From an uncultured Pelagibacteraceae bacterium (GTDB taxonomy: Bacteria > Pseudomonadota > Alphaproteobacteria > Pelagibacterales > Pelagibacteraceae), in assembly GCA_902562205.1 (NCBI GenBank), contig CACESO010000005.1, positions 26,251 through 90,250 of the forward strand: 64,000 nt of DNA, given 5' to 3'. Under the pieces are notes generated by a model that was not told the origin of the DNA, did no database searches, and saw nothing but the letters and a program-made list of their open reading frames with translations. The position numbers were made by a program, and so were the translations under genes. Of the stretch, positions 16,997-26,569 are shown piece by piece; position 1 is the stretch's first letter; each line of letters begins with the position of its first letter.

Positions 16997-18291
16997 TAAT
17001 TTAATCTAATGATCGAATTATCTTTTGCAATATATAAACTTTTGTTAAAATAAATGGGTCTTTGAAGTTTTTTATCGTCTAATTTAAGTGTTTTTTCAAT
17101 TTTACCATCTCTGAAATTCACAACTAAAACTCTTCCATTGTTCGTTGAGACATAGATATAAAATTTGCCAATCAAAAAACCAATGGGTTGAAAGTTTTTT
17201 TTTCTTTTTTCTTTAATATTTTTAAATAAATCAGTGATTCTTATAATTTGACCTGACTCTTTATTCATAGCTATAAGCAAACCATCATCTGAAATTGTAA
17301 CTAGATAATCACCAATTATCGCTGGTCTTAATTCGGAGCTGAAATCTTGTTTCCAATTAATAGCACCTGAAAATAAATCAATTGATAAAAATTGATTATT
17401 GTTATTTGAAACAAATATCGAGTCTTCATCAGAAACAATATCTGATAATTTCAAAAAAAAAGTATTTGTAAAAGTCACATTTGATTGAGTTGGTGTCTGC
17501 CAAATTACTTTTCCACTAGAAATATTTACTGCAGTAACATCTCCTATAGAGTTACTAAAAAAAACTTTCTGATTATTTAATATAAGTGATTGTTTTTTCT
17601 GAGATCTCAAGAGTGATTGCTGGGTTTTTACTGACCATAAGAGATCTCCAGTCTCCAAAGAAAAACATCTTAACTTATTCTCCATATCAATTACCAAAGC
17701 TTTATCCTCGAAAGTTTTTATTTGAGAATTAAATGAAGAAGAATGTTTTTTCTTCCACTTTAGTTCTCCGGTATTTTTATTAATTACATAGTAATTTGCT
17801 AAATTATCTGCAATAAATAAGTCTTCTCCACTTTTGCCAAAAAATAAGATTGGTTGTAATTTTTTATCTTGTTTTGAGTAGTGATTTTGTTTCCAAACAA
17901 TATTTGAATTATTGTCGAATTTAATTATTGATCCATTGCTATCAAAGTAAAATAAGTGATTATTATCTATCAATATTTCAGGCTCAAAATTTGAGAATGA
18001 TTTTATGGTTTTAAAGTTATATTTAGACATCTTTTCAAGATTTGCATCAAAATCTATGAAGCCATCATTATTTAACTGCTGATTGGAATTTATCTTCAAA
18101 TTTTTTGGAATTGAAATCTTAAAATTCTGATTAAATTCACCTAAGGATTGTTTTTCATTGTTTGCTAAAACTGTAGTTGAGCTTTTATCAACCAGAATTT
18201 TTTTTTCTTTAGTCCAAAATTTTGAGTTAGGGTTTAATGAACAACCAAGAAGAAATAAAAATATAATTAAATAGAAATATATTTTAATCAC
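16996..18291 (-). CDS. bamB: outer-membrane assembly lipoprotein BamB-like
   Basis: A 431-residue lipoprotein: signal sequence and lipobox FLLGC (Cys at residue 16), then a linker, then repeated beta-propeller blades of the PQQ type (NIVWKQNHY, GELKWKKKHSS, GDLLWSVKTQQ, GKVIWQTPTQS, GAINWKQDFSS), each with a Trp at the strand end. BamB is the propeller subunit of the BAM complex, which folds outer-membrane proteins. It overlaps the yfgM-like gene by eight bases, keeping the yfgM-bamB order known from other proteobacteria, though der, the usual next gene, is absent here. Confidence 0.85.
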   Translation of the reverse strand: MIKIYFYLIIFLFLLGCSLNPNSKFWTKEKKILVDKSSTTVLANNEKQSLGEFNQNFKISIPKNLKINSNQQLNNDGFIDFDANLEKMSKYNFKTIKSFSNFEPEILIDNNHLFYFDSNGSIIKFDNNSNIVWKQNHYSKQDKKLQPILFFGKSGEDLFIADNLANYYVINKNTGELKWKKKHSSSFNSQIKTFEDKALVIDMENKLRCFSLETGDLLWSVKTQQSLLRSQKKQSLILNNQKVFFSNSIGDVTAVNISSGKVIWQTPTQSNVTFTNTFFLKLSDIVSDEDSIFVSNNNNQFLSIDLFSGAINWKQDFSSELRPAIIGDYLVTISDDGLLIAMNKESGQIIRITDLFKNIKEKRKKNFQPIGFLIGKFYIYVSTNNGRVLVVNFRDGKIEKTLKLDDKKLQRPIYFNKSLYIAKDNSIIRLN

Positions 18292-18925
18292 TAAAATTCC
18301 TCTTTAAACGTCTTTCAGCTTCAATTCTGATTTCATTGTTTGCTAATTCAGAATTTAATATTTCTTCCAAAAAATCTTTTGACTTTATTAAATTATTATT
18401 ATGTTCAAAGTAGTCTGCCATTAGAAGTAATGCGTGAGATTTCCAAACACTTTCTGATTTGAGTATAGGATTTAATACGTCAAGTAGTTCATTTTCTGAT
18501 ATTATTTCTGCATTGTACATTGCTTTTTTATAAATGATTAAATTTTTAATTTCTTTTTCCTTCTGAGAATTTATTACTAGATCAAAGAAATTATTTATTT
18601 TTTTTTGGTCATTCATTAAATCATTTTCGATGATAAAATATAATGACAAAGCCGAATAAATTGGATCTTTTCCTTTTATAATTTTTACCAATTGTTCAAT
18701 TTCATTGGTGTTTTTTGCCGATATTTCATTCAAAGTAATTTGATTATAAGTCTCTGCAACCTCTAATTTTGCTCTTTTTTCATATTCTTGATAACCAAAG
18801 TACGAAAATAGTAACAACAATATTGACACTAATGAACCTATTAATTTTTTATAGTTATTAGAAAAAAAATTTTTTATTTTTTCAATTCTTGTGTTTTGAT
18901 TAATGATTTCTATATCTTCGGACAT
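18284..18925 (-). CDS. YfgM-like membrane-anchored TPR protein
   Basis: A 213-residue protein with a short cytoplasmic N-terminus, one membrane helix at residues ~29-46 (LIGSLVSILLLLFSYFGYQ) and a helical, TPR-like periplasmic domain (SALSLYFIIENDLM, KSHALLLMADYFEHNNN). Topology, length and position upstream of bamB match the YfgM/TPR_21 family, a partner of periplasmic chaperones at the Sec translocon. It starts two bases after the acnA stop and overlaps bamB by eight bases, so it may be read through from acnA. Confidence 0.75.
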   Translation of the reverse strand: MSEDIEIINQNTRIEKIKNFFSNNYKKLIGSLVSILLLLFSYFGYQEYEKRAKLEVAETYNQITLNEISAKNTNEIEQLVKIIKGKDPIYSALSLYFIIENDLMNDQKKINNFFDLVINSQKEKEIKNLIIYKKAMYNAEIISENELLDVLNPILKSESVWKSHALLLMADYFEHNNNLIKSKDFLEEILNSELANNEIRIEAERRLKRNFSD

Positions 18926-18927
18926 TG

Positions 18928-21597
18928 TTAAATTGTATTTCTTAAAACATATTGAAGAATCCCACCATGCTTATAATATTCTAACTCATTATTAGTATCT
19001 ATTCTGCAAAGCATTTTAATTTTTTTTATTTCTCCATTTTGATATTTAAATTCGACAGATAGTTTATCCCCAGGATTTAGACCTTTTTCTATTCCATTGA
19101 CTGTAATTATTTCTGAACCTGTAAGTTTTAATTTTTTTCTGTCTATACCATCTATGAACTGTAATGGTAATATTCCCATTCCAATTAAATTCGATCTATG
19201 TATTCTCTCAAAACTTTCAGCAAATACAGATTTTACTCCTAAAAGTTTTGTACCCTTAGCTGCCCAATCTCTTGAAGAGCCTGTTCCATATTCTTTGCCG
19301 CCAATGACTATTAAATCAGTTTTTCTTTTTTTATACTCCTCTACTGCTTCAAAAACTGGCATTATTTTTTCCTCAGGGTACAGTTTAGTAAATCCCCCTT
19401 CAGTCCCTGGTGCCATCTCATTTCTTATTCTAATATTTGCAAAGGTTCCTCTCATCATAACTTCATGATTACCTCTTCTAGAGCCGTAAGAATTAAAATC
19501 TTTTTGTAGAACTTGATTTTTCATAAAATAATCACCCGTTGGACTCTCTTTTTGAATTGAGCCAGCTGGAGATATATGATCTGTCGTAACCATGTCTCCT
19601 AAAATTAATAAAGGTCTAGCATTAATAATATCCTTAAATCCATCAGGGCTATCTTTAAGATTCTCGAAGAATGGTGGTTTTTTCACATATGTTGAGTTGT
19701 CATCCCATTCATAGATGCTGCTTTCTTTTGTTTTGATATTTTGCCATTGTGATGGTCCTTTGGATACATTTGAATATCTATTAATAAACATTTCTGCATT
19801 TAGAGAATTACTTAATGTGTCTTCAATCTCTTTATTAGATGGCCAAATATCTTTTAAAAAAATATCTTTTCCATCTTTAGATTTCCCCAATGAATCTTTA
19901 TAAAAATCAAATTTCATGTGTCCAGCTAGTGCATAGGCTACTACTAAGGGTGGTGATGCCAAATAATTAGCTTTAATCAGTGGAGAGATTCTTCCTTCAA
20001 AATTTCTATTACCAGATAATACTGAAACGGCATAAATATTATTTTTTTGAACAGCTGAAGATATATTTTCTGGTAATGGACCAGAGTTACCAATACAAGT
20101 TGTACAACCATAACCAACAAGATTGAAACCGAGCTTATCTAGGTAAACGTTTAAACCGGCTTTTGCTAAGTAATCAGTAACTACTTGAGACCCTGGTGCA
20201 AGAGAAGTTTTTACCCACGGCTTTGTTGTTAACCCAAGATCACAAGCTTTCTTTGCAAGTAAACCTGCTCCGATAAGTACATTAGGATTTGATGTATTTG
20301 TACACGAAGTGATTGCTGCTATTAAAATAGAACCATCTTTAATTTCATAATCTGTCCCATCAACTTTTGAAGTGGAAAAAGTTTCCCTTTTTGTAATGTT
20401 TTTAAAATTTAAATCAAAATCTTTAGAAGCCTCTGTTAATAAAACTTTATCTTGAGGTCTTTTAGGCCCAGAAATTGTTGGAACGACTGTAGACATATCT
20501 AATTTAAGAGTGTCAGTGAAAACTATATCATCACTTACCCATAACCCTTGCTCTTGTGCATATCTTTTAACTATTTCTACTTGATTTTTATCTCTACCAG
20601 AAAACTCTAGATATTTTAAAGTTTCATCATCAATTGGAAAAAAACCACATGTTGCTCCATACTCTGGTGCCATATTAGCTATAGTTGCTCTGTCAGCAAG
20701 AGTAAGATTTTTAAGTCCCTCCCCATAAAATTCAACAAACTTTCCAACAACACCTTTATCCCTTAACATTTTAACTACTGTCAAAACTAAGTCAGTTGCA
20801 GTTGTACCTTCTGGAAGTTTATTTGTTATTTCAAAACCAATCACTTCAGGTATTAACATGGAGATCGGCTGCCCGAGCATACCGGCTTCCGCTTCTATGC
20901 CTCCTACTCCCCATCCAAGAACAGACAAGCCATTTACCATAGTAGTGTGGCTATCAGTTCCTACTAAAGTATCTGGAAAAATATAATCTTTGTTTTCAAA
21001 TTTTTCTTTCCATACTACTTTGGAAAGATACTCTAGATTAACTTGATGGCATATCCCAGTCCCTGGTGGAACTATTCTAAAATTATCAAAAGCTTGTTGT
21101 CCCCATTTCAAAAAAGAATATCTCTCAGCATTTCTCTGGAATTCAATTTCAACATTTTTCTTTAACGAGTCTGGAGTTGAAAACTTATCAACTTGTACTG
21201 AGTGGTCGATCACTAAATCAACAGAAGACAATGGATTTATTATTTGTGGATCCATATTTTTTTCTTTAACAGCCTCACGCATAGCAGCTAAATCTGCGAC
21301 TGCGGGTATTCCTGTATAATCTTGTAGAAGTACTCTAGCAGGTCTATACGCAATTTCTGTCTCGGACTTTTTATCTTTTAGCCATTTTTGCAAAGCAAGG
21401 ATTTGATCTTTGGTGACTGTCTTGCCATCTTCATACCGTAGTAAATTTTCTAATAAAACTTTTAATGATTTAGGTAGTTTTTCTATACCTTTTAAACCAT
21501 TCTGTTCTGCAGTTTTCAAAGAAAAATAATTATATTCTTTTTCATTAATATTAATCGAGGTGAGAGATTTATAAGAATTTTTATTTCCTGGTTTCAT
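18928..21597 (-). CDS. acnA: aconitate hydratase
   Basis: An 889-residue AcnA-type aconitase that interconverts citrate and isocitrate in the TCA cycle, with a 4Fe-4S cluster. The cluster ligands are in ITSCTNTSNPNV and GYGCTTCIGNSGPLP, and the substrate domain shows LVGTDSHTTMVNGLSVLGWGVGG and the swivel GGKEYGTGSSRDWAAKG. Length is full. Together with icd at 44997 it covers two consecutive TCA steps in this window. The csaA-like gene is 91 bases upstream on the same strand. Confidence 0.98.
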   Translation of the reverse strand: MKPGNKNSYKSLTSININEKEYNYFSLKTAEQNGLKGIEKLPKSLKVLLENLLRYEDGKTVTKDQILALQKWLKDKKSETEIAYRPARVLLQDYTGIPAVADLAAMREAVKEKNMDPQIINPLSSVDLVIDHSVQVDKFSTPDSLKKNVEIEFQRNAERYSFLKWGQQAFDNFRIVPPGTGICHQVNLEYLSKVVWKEKFENKDYIFPDTLVGTDSHTTMVNGLSVLGWGVGGIEAEAGMLGQPISMLIPEVIGFEITNKLPEGTTATDLVLTVVKMLRDKGVVGKFVEFYGEGLKNLTLADRATIANMAPEYGATCGFFPIDDETLKYLEFSGRDKNQVEIVKRYAQEQGLWVSDDIVFTDTLKLDMSTVVPTISGPKRPQDKVLLTEASKDFDLNFKNITKRETFSTSKVDGTDYEIKDGSILIAAITSCTNTSNPNVLIGAGLLAKKACDLGLTTKPWVKTSLAPGSQVVTDYLAKAGLNVYLDKLGFNLVGYGCTTCIGNSGPLPENISSAVQKNNIYAVSVLSGNRNFEGRISPLIKANYLASPPLVVAYALAGHMKFDFYKDSLGKSKDGKDIFLKDIWPSNKEIEDTLSNSLNAEMFINRYSNVSKGPSQWQNIKTKESSIYEWDDNSTYVKKPPFFENLKDSPDGFKDIINARPLLILGDMVTTDHISPAGSIQKESPTGDYFMKNQVLQKDFNSYGSRRGNHEVMMRGTFANIRIRNEMAPGTEGGFTKLYPEEKIMPVFEAVEEYKKRKTDLIVIGGKEYGTGSSRDWAAKGTKLLGVKSVFAESFERIHRSNLIGMGILPLQFIDGIDRKKLKLTGSEIITVNGIEKGLNPGDKLSVEFKYQNGEIKKIKMLCRIDTNNELEYYKHGGILQYVLRNTI

Positions 21598-21688
21598 ATC
21601 AAATTATTTTTTTGAGTAAAAAGTAAGCTGACATAACATAATAAAATAATTAAATAAATTTATCATTTGTCGCAAATTTACTAGCAAA

Positions 21689-22030
21689 TTAAGCTATCGG
21701 TAACCCATCATCAGTTTTCTGTGAAGGGTGGAGTAATACAACTTTTCCCTCTTGGTCGATTGCACCAAGTATTAAAACCTGTGAAACAACTCCAGCGATA
21801 TTTTTTTCTGCAAAATTACAGACACCAATAACCTGCTTATTCATCAAATTTTCCTCATTATAATAATGTGTAATTTGGGCAGAAGATTGTTTAATGCCTA
21901 TTTCTTTTCCAAAATCAACCTTTACAACTAGTGAAGGTTTTCGAGCCTTTTCATTTTTTTTGACTGAAATTACAGTACCGATTCTTAAATCGATCTTATC
22001 AAATTGATCATAGGATATTTGTTCTTTCAT
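21689..22030 (-). CDS. CsaA-like tRNA-binding-domain protein
   Basis: A 113-residue single OB-fold of the EMAP-II/CsaA type. DKIDLRIGTVISVKKNEKA, a Lys-rich turn, SAQITHYYN and NKQVIGVCNFAEKNIAGVVS with ILGA near the end are all in family order. CsaA binds tRNA or nascent chains and has been linked to export chaperoning; the cellular role here is unknown. Divergent from argE with only 27 bases between starts, so the two promoters must overlap. Confidence 0.85.
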   Translation of the reverse strand: MKEQISYDQFDKIDLRIGTVISVKKNEKARKPSLVVKVDFGKEIGIKQSSAQITHYYNEENLMNKQVIGVCNFAEKNIAGVVSQVLILGAIDQEGKVVLLHPSQKTDDGLPIA

Positions 22031-22057
22031 GGAATTAATATATAATTCTTTTTACGA

Positions 22058-23248
22058 ATGAGTACAGAAAATTATTCAGATAAATTATATAACGATTCAA
22101 TAAAAATTCTCTCTGATTTGATAGGGTTTAAAACTATTTCAGGTGAAGATAATAACTCAATTATTAATTACTGTGAAAAAATTTTAGGTGATGCCGGCGC
22201 ATCATCATTTAAGGTATTTGATAATGATAAAAAAAGAGTAAACCTATTTTCAACTTTAAAATCAAAAAAAAAGACCGGAAAAAAATCTATAATTTTTTCG
22301 GGTCATACTGATGTGGTGCCTGTAACCAAAAGTTGGTCAACAGATCCTTTTAAAGCAACAATTAAAGATGGGAAACTGTTTGGAAGAGGATCGTGTGATA
22401 TGAAGGGTTTTTTGGCTTGCGTGTTAGCATATGCACCAGTATTTTCCTCTGAAAAATTAGATCGAGATATCCATTTTTCTTTTACTTTTGATGAAGAGAC
22501 AGCGTGTCAAGGAGCGCCCCTTTTAATAGATGAATTAAAAAAAAGAAATATAAAAAACTCTTTGTGTATTGTTGGAGAGCCTACTAATATGAAAATAATT
22601 GATGCTCACAAGGGTTGTTATGAATACACAACACATTTTCATGGTCTTGCTGGTCATGGTTCGCAGCCTGACAAAGGAGTGAATGCAGTAGAATATGCTT
22701 CGAAATTTATTCAAAAACTTATGCAATTAAGAGAAGATTTAAAAAAAAGAAAACCTAAAAATTCTGTATTTAACCCACCATATACTACTCTACAAATTGG
22801 AGGTATTTCAGGTGGAATTGCAAGAAATGTAATAGCTGACAAATGTAAGGTTGATTGGGAATTAAGACCTGTTGTAAAAGAAGATGGGGTCTTTGTTAAT
22901 AATGAAATAGATAAATTTGTAAAAACAGAATTACTTCCAGAAATGCAAAAAGTTTATTCAAAATCTGAGATACGAAAGGAAGTAATCGGAGAAATTATAG
23001 GGTTCAATAGAGAAAAAAATTCTGAGGCTTGTGAGTTAGTATCAAGCATTACTGGAGATAATTCACGTGAAGTTGTGTCTTTTGGTACAGAGGCAGGGCT
23101 TTTTCAAGAAATTGGAATTAGCACAGTTGTTTGTGGACCTGGATCAATTGAACAAGCTCACAAAGTTAATGAATTTATTAAGTTAGAAGAATTAAAAAAA
23201 TGTCTTAGGTTTTTGGATGGTGTTAAAGAAAAATCAAAATTTAATTAG
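22058..23248 (+). CDS. argE: acetylornithine deacetylase-family M20 peptidase
   Basis: A 396-residue M20 metallohydrolase. FSGHTDVVPVTKS gives the first metal His and catalytic Asp, GRGSCDMKGFLACVL the bridging Asp, FDEETACQGA the catalytic Glu pair, and VGEPTNMKIIDAHKG plus a late GPGSIEQAHKVNEFI complete the site. ArgE removes acetyl from N2-acetylornithine in arginine synthesis. Relatives cleave other N-acyl diamino acids; given the ectoine-hydrolase-like gene in this window, N-acetyl-diaminobutyrate is a conceivable second substrate. It ends in an eight-base overlap with the convergent aldehyde dehydrogenase gene. Confidence 0.85.
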   Translation: MSTENYSDKLYNDSIKILSDLIGFKTISGEDNNSIINYCEKILGDAGASSFKVFDNDKKRVNLFSTLKSKKKTGKKSIIFSGHTDVVPVTKSWSTDPFKATIKDGKLFGRGSCDMKGFLACVLAYAPVFSSEKLDRDIHFSFTFDEETACQGAPLLIDELKKRNIKNSLCIVGEPTNMKIIDAHKGCYEYTTHFHGLAGHGSQPDKGVNAVEYASKFIQKLMQLREDLKKRKPKNSVFNPPYTTLQIGGISGGIARNVIADKCKVDWELRPVVKEDGVFVNNEIDKFVKTELLPEMQKVYSKSEIRKEVIGEIIGFNREKNSEACELVSSITGDNSREVVSFGTEAGLFQEIGISTVVCGPGSIEQAHKVNEFIKLEELKKCLRFLDGVKEKSKFN

Positions 23249-24677
23249 CCCAACCACCTACTGATTTAACTTCTAAAAATTCTAATAAGCCTTCTTTTCC
23301 TGCTTCACGACCTATACCAGAGTGTTTGAACCCTCCGAACGGTGCATCGACTGCTATACCAGCTCCGTTAACATCTACCATTCCAGATCTAAGTCTTCTT
23401 GCAACTCTATTGGCTTTTTCTTTATCTTTAGTTTGAATGTAATTAGTTAGACCGTAATCAGTATCATTTGCAATACTTATTGCTTCCTCCTCGTTTTCGA
23501 AAGGTATAATTGAAAGCACTGGACCAAAAATTTCAGTTCTTGCAATTTCCATTTGATTATTAACGTCGGCAAAGGCTGTAGGTTTAACAAAGTAACCTTT
23601 ATCTATTCCATCAGGTTTTCCTACTCCCCCTGCAACAAGTTTGGCACCTTCATCAATACCTTTTTGAATAAGCGATTGTATTTTTTTGTATTGTACTTCA
23701 GATACTACTGGACCGATGTGTTCCCCTTCTTTTTTAGGATCTCCAACTTTCATAGTATTTGCAAATTTTTTTACTCTTTCAACCGCCTCGTCATACATAC
23801 TTTTTTCGACAAGCATTCTTGTTGGTGCATTACAAGATTGGCCTGAGTTTCTAAAGCATCTCAAAGCTCCTCTCTCGATAGCTTCAGGGTCTGCATCTTC
23901 AAAAATTATATTTGCTCCTTTTCCACCAAGTTCAAGACTAACTCTTTTGAAATCTTTAGCTGCATTTTGTGATATTAAAGCCCCTGCTCTTGTTGATCCT
24001 GTAAATGAGATCATGTTTATATCTGGATGGCTTGTTAAAGCATCTCCCGTTGTTGCGCCATCTCCATTAACTAAATTGAAAACTCCTGGAGGAAAACCTG
24101 CTTCATCAATGAGTTCTGTTAATATCATTGCTGATAGTGGTGCTACTTCAGATGGTTTTAAAATCATAGTGCAGCCTGAAGCTAAAGCGGGCATAACTTT
24201 TAAACATGTTTGGTTCATTGGCCAATTCCAAGGTGTAATTAATGCACACACCCCTTTAGGTTCATAAATAAGTCTTTGGTTTTTTGCATGCTCCCCTAGT
24301 GGTTTCTCAAAATCAAATTCTTTTAAATATCTAATAAAAGTTTTTATATGTGCGGCACCTGTTCCGGCTTGCAATTTTGTTGAAAAATCTTTTGGAGCTC
24401 CCATTTCTGTAGTTATGGTTTCAGCAATGTCCGACCATCTTTTTTTATATAATTCATATAATTTCTCTAATGGTTCTAATCTTTCTTTTTTTGATGAGAA
24501 AGCCCATGTTTTGAAAGCTTCTTTTGCAGACAAAACTGCATCATTGACATCTTCTTTTGAACCTAAAGATATTTCTGCACAAACCTCTTCTGTTGCAGGA
24601 TTTATTACTTGAATACTTTTATTACTTTTTGGTGAAACCCATTTACCATTAATATAAAATTTTTTTTTGTCAGACAT
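23241..24677 (-). CDS. NAD(P)-dependent aldehyde dehydrogenase
   Basis: A 478-residue ALDH: Rossmann FTGSTRAGALI, ELGGKGANIIFEDAD with the general-base Glu, catalytic Cys in NSGQSCNAPTRMLV, EIFGPVLSIIPF and APFGGFKHSGIGREAG. It oxidises an aldehyde to an acid in the cytoplasm. The sequence alone does not give the substrate. Its place 14 bases after the agmatinase-family gene suggests an aminoaldehyde or guanidino-aldehyde from polyamine breakdown, an inference from context. Confidence 0.9.
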   Translation of the reverse strand: MSDKKKFYINGKWVSPKSNKSIQVINPATEEVCAEISLGSKEDVNDAVLSAKEAFKTWAFSSKKERLEPLEKLYELYKKRWSDIAETITTEMGAPKDFSTKLQAGTGAAHIKTFIRYLKEFDFEKPLGEHAKNQRLIYEPKGVCALITPWNWPMNQTCLKVMPALASGCTMILKPSEVAPLSAMILTELIDEAGFPPGVFNLVNGDGATTGDALTSHPDINMISFTGSTRAGALISQNAAKDFKRVSLELGGKGANIIFEDADPEAIERGALRCFRNSGQSCNAPTRMLVEKSMYDEAVERVKKFANTMKVGDPKKEGEHIGPVVSEVQYKKIQSLIQKGIDEGAKLVAGGVGKPDGIDKGYFVKPTAFADVNNQMEIARTEIFGPVLSIIPFENEEEAISIANDTDYGLTNYIQTKDKEKANRVARRLRSGMVDVNGAGIAVDAPFGGFKHSGIGREAGKEGLLEFLEVKSVGGWAN

Positions 24678-24691
24678 GACGGGAAATTAAC

Positions 24692-25687
24692 TTATCCTTT
24701 TACTTTTGCAAATAAATTAGTGATTTCATAAATTATTGTTGCTGCGGCTAATGATGTTACCTCAGCGTGATCATAAGCAGGGGAGACCTCTACAACATCT
24801 GCTGAAATCAGTTTCATTCCCGATAATCCTCTTATTACGTTTACCATTTCTCTTGTAGACATACCTGCTATCTCAGGGGTTCCCGTACCTGGTGCATATG
24901 CTGGATCAAGGACATCTATATCAATTGATAAATATAATGGATTGTCGCCTACTCTTTTTCTTATTCTTTGAACAATTTTATCAACTCCCTCACTTTGGAA
25001 TTCATCGCAATGAATTGTTTTAAATCCAAAACTTTCATCGTTTTTAAGATCATCTCTGCTGTAGAGCGGTCCTCTTATACCAACATGCATTGATGCATCA
25101 TCTAGGAATAAATTTTCTTCTCGAGCTCTACGAAAAGGTGTTCCATGGGTATAAGGTGCACCCATGTAAGTATCCCATGTATCTAAGTGAGCATCAAAAT
25201 GAACAAGTGCTACAGGTCCTCCATTTATTTTGTTGATTGCTCTTAAAAGTGGAAATGCTATCGTATGATCTCCTCCCATGCTAATGATTCTGCCAGTCTT
25301 TTTAAGTAAATCGTAAGCACCTTTTTCTATTTGTTTTATTGCCTCATCAATATTAAATGGATTACAGGTTATATCCCCAGCGTCAGCAACTTGCTGAACT
25401 TTAAATGGTTCAACATCATAATTTGGGTGGTAGTTAGTTCTTAAATGTCTTGAAGCCTGTCTTATGCTTTGAGGACCAAATCTTGCGCCTGGTCTATAAC
25501 TTGTGCCTGCATCAAAAGGAATGCCAACGATTGCTAAATCGCAACTTTCTACATCTCTTAACTCGGGTAACCTTGCAAAAGTACTTGGACCAGCAAATCT
25601 TGGAACTACTGTTCCACTTACTGGTTGAATAGGATTTTTATTTTTTTTTTTCACGAAAATATAACAATCGATATTAGTACCATCCAA
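24692..25687 (-). CDS. speB: agmatinase/ureohydrolase family
   Basis: An arginase-fold di-manganese hydrolase of 331 residues as listed. Metal motifs are GGDHTIAFP, HFDAHLDTWDT and SIDIDVLDPAYAPGTGTPE. The PGARFGPQSIRQAS start region is agmatinase-like. The first 11 residues (MDGTNIDCYIF) are not family-like; GTG at 25654 (giving VKKKNKNPIQ) is the likelier start. The reaction would be agmatine to putrescine and urea, though guanidinobutyrate or other guanidino compounds are handled by near relatives. Upstream of the aldehyde dehydrogenase by 14 bases and thus probably one operon. Confidence 0.85.
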   Translation of the reverse strand: MDGTNIDCYIFVKKKNKNPIQPVSGTVVPRFAGPSTFARLPELRDVESCDLAIVGIPFDAGTSYRPGARFGPQSIRQASRHLRTNYHPNYDVEPFKVQQVADAGDITCNPFNIDEAIKQIEKGAYDLLKKTGRIISMGGDHTIAFPLLRAINKINGGPVALVHFDAHLDTWDTYMGAPYTHGTPFRRAREENLFLDDASMHVGIRGPLYSRDDLKNDESFGFKTIHCDEFQSEGVDKIVQRIRKRVGDNPLYLSIDIDVLDPAYAPGTGTPEIAGMSTREMVNVIRGLSGMKLISADVVEVSPAYDHAEVTSLAAATIIYEITNLFAKVKG

Positions 25688-25828
25688 AAAAACCCATAAT
25701 AATAGACAATGTATTTACTAGTAAAAAGATTTGGAACTGATTTAGGATCTGACTCTCTCTTTTTCTTTTTTTTCATTTCTTTAATGTACCATATGATATT
25801 AAATTCTAATATGTTTATATTCAAAAAA

Positions 25829-26560
25829 ATGAAATTAAATATTTTAATATTATTATTATTCTTCACAATTTTTCAGTCTAAAGCTGACCAAATTTATGAA
25901 TTAATAAAAATACCTAATCTTAAGATCTATCAAATAGATAAAGAAAATAATTTGAGATATCTTACCCCTAAAAAAGACTTCGTTACTAATTCAGGAATAA
26001 ATAATGTTAGCTGTAAAAAATCAAATAACTATAAAGTTGAGAAAAAATATATAAAAACTAAAAATGAGTTGAATGTTTTTAAAAAGGCACTTTTTGAAAA
26101 AATAAAACTAAAATATATCGTTTTATGTGAAAAGTTAAAAGTTGGTGAGATTAATGCTCTTGGTTTTGCTAACCCAGAGATGGAAACAATTTTATTGAAT
26201 ATCAATACAAATGATGATGATTTTGAAAGAGTAATTCATCATGAAATATTTCATATTATAGAAAATAATTATAAAAAATTTTTCCCAGATTCAGTTTGGG
26301 CTAAATTTAATAATCCAAGTTTTTATTATTCAGGTAGTTCAACAAGTCCAGAGGCGTATAGTCTAGCGAAACTTAATAATACTAATGGTTTCTTTTCAGA
26401 ATATGCAAAATATTCAATATCAGAAGACATGGCTGAAACCTTTTCCTTTATCACTTCTAGGGAAAAATATGTTTCCGAAGTAATAAACTTAGACAAAATT
26501 CTAAATAAAAAAGTAATTTTTATAAAAGAAGGAATGTCAAATATTAAAAAATCTTTATAA
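25829..26560 (+). CDS. exported putative zinc metallopeptidase (HEXXH)
   Basis: The ORF track starts at 25709, but those first 40 residues are Phe/Leu-rich and cross the divergent promoter. I choose ATG 25829, which gives a 243-residue protein with a clean signal peptide (LNILILLLFFTIFQSKA). The mature protein carries HHEIFHIIENN, an HEXXH zinc motif, and about 70 residues later SEDMAETFSFI, whose Glu could be the third ligand (gluzincin pattern). It also has a PSFYYSGSSTSPEAYS loop. I recognise no named family. It is nine bases upstream of a membrane-anchored cyclophilin, suggesting a joint envelope role. Confidence 0.6.
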   Translation: MKLNILILLLFFTIFQSKADQIYELIKIPNLKIYQIDKENNLRYLTPKKDFVTNSGINNVSCKKSNNYKVEKKYIKTKNELNVFKKALFEKIKLKYIVLCEKLKVGEINALGFANPEMETILLNINTNDDDFERVIHHEIFHIIENNYKKFFPDSVWAKFNNPSFYYSGSSTSPEAYSLAKLNNTNGFFSEYAKYSISEDMAETFSFITSREKYVSEVINLDKILNKKVIFIKEGMSNIKKSL

Positions 26561-26569
26561 ATTTTAAAA

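Noticed and set aside
23686-24267. 193-residue plus-strand ORF inside the aldehyde dehydrogenase gene
   Set aside because: It is an antisense shadow; the reverse strand carries all ALDH motifs.
25709-25828. N-terminal 40 residues of the HEXXH ORF, and the opposite-strand ORF 25651-25866
   Set aside because: Both lie in the divergent promoter region; the Phe/Leu-rich stretches have no domain support, and the internal ATG gives a proper signal peptide.
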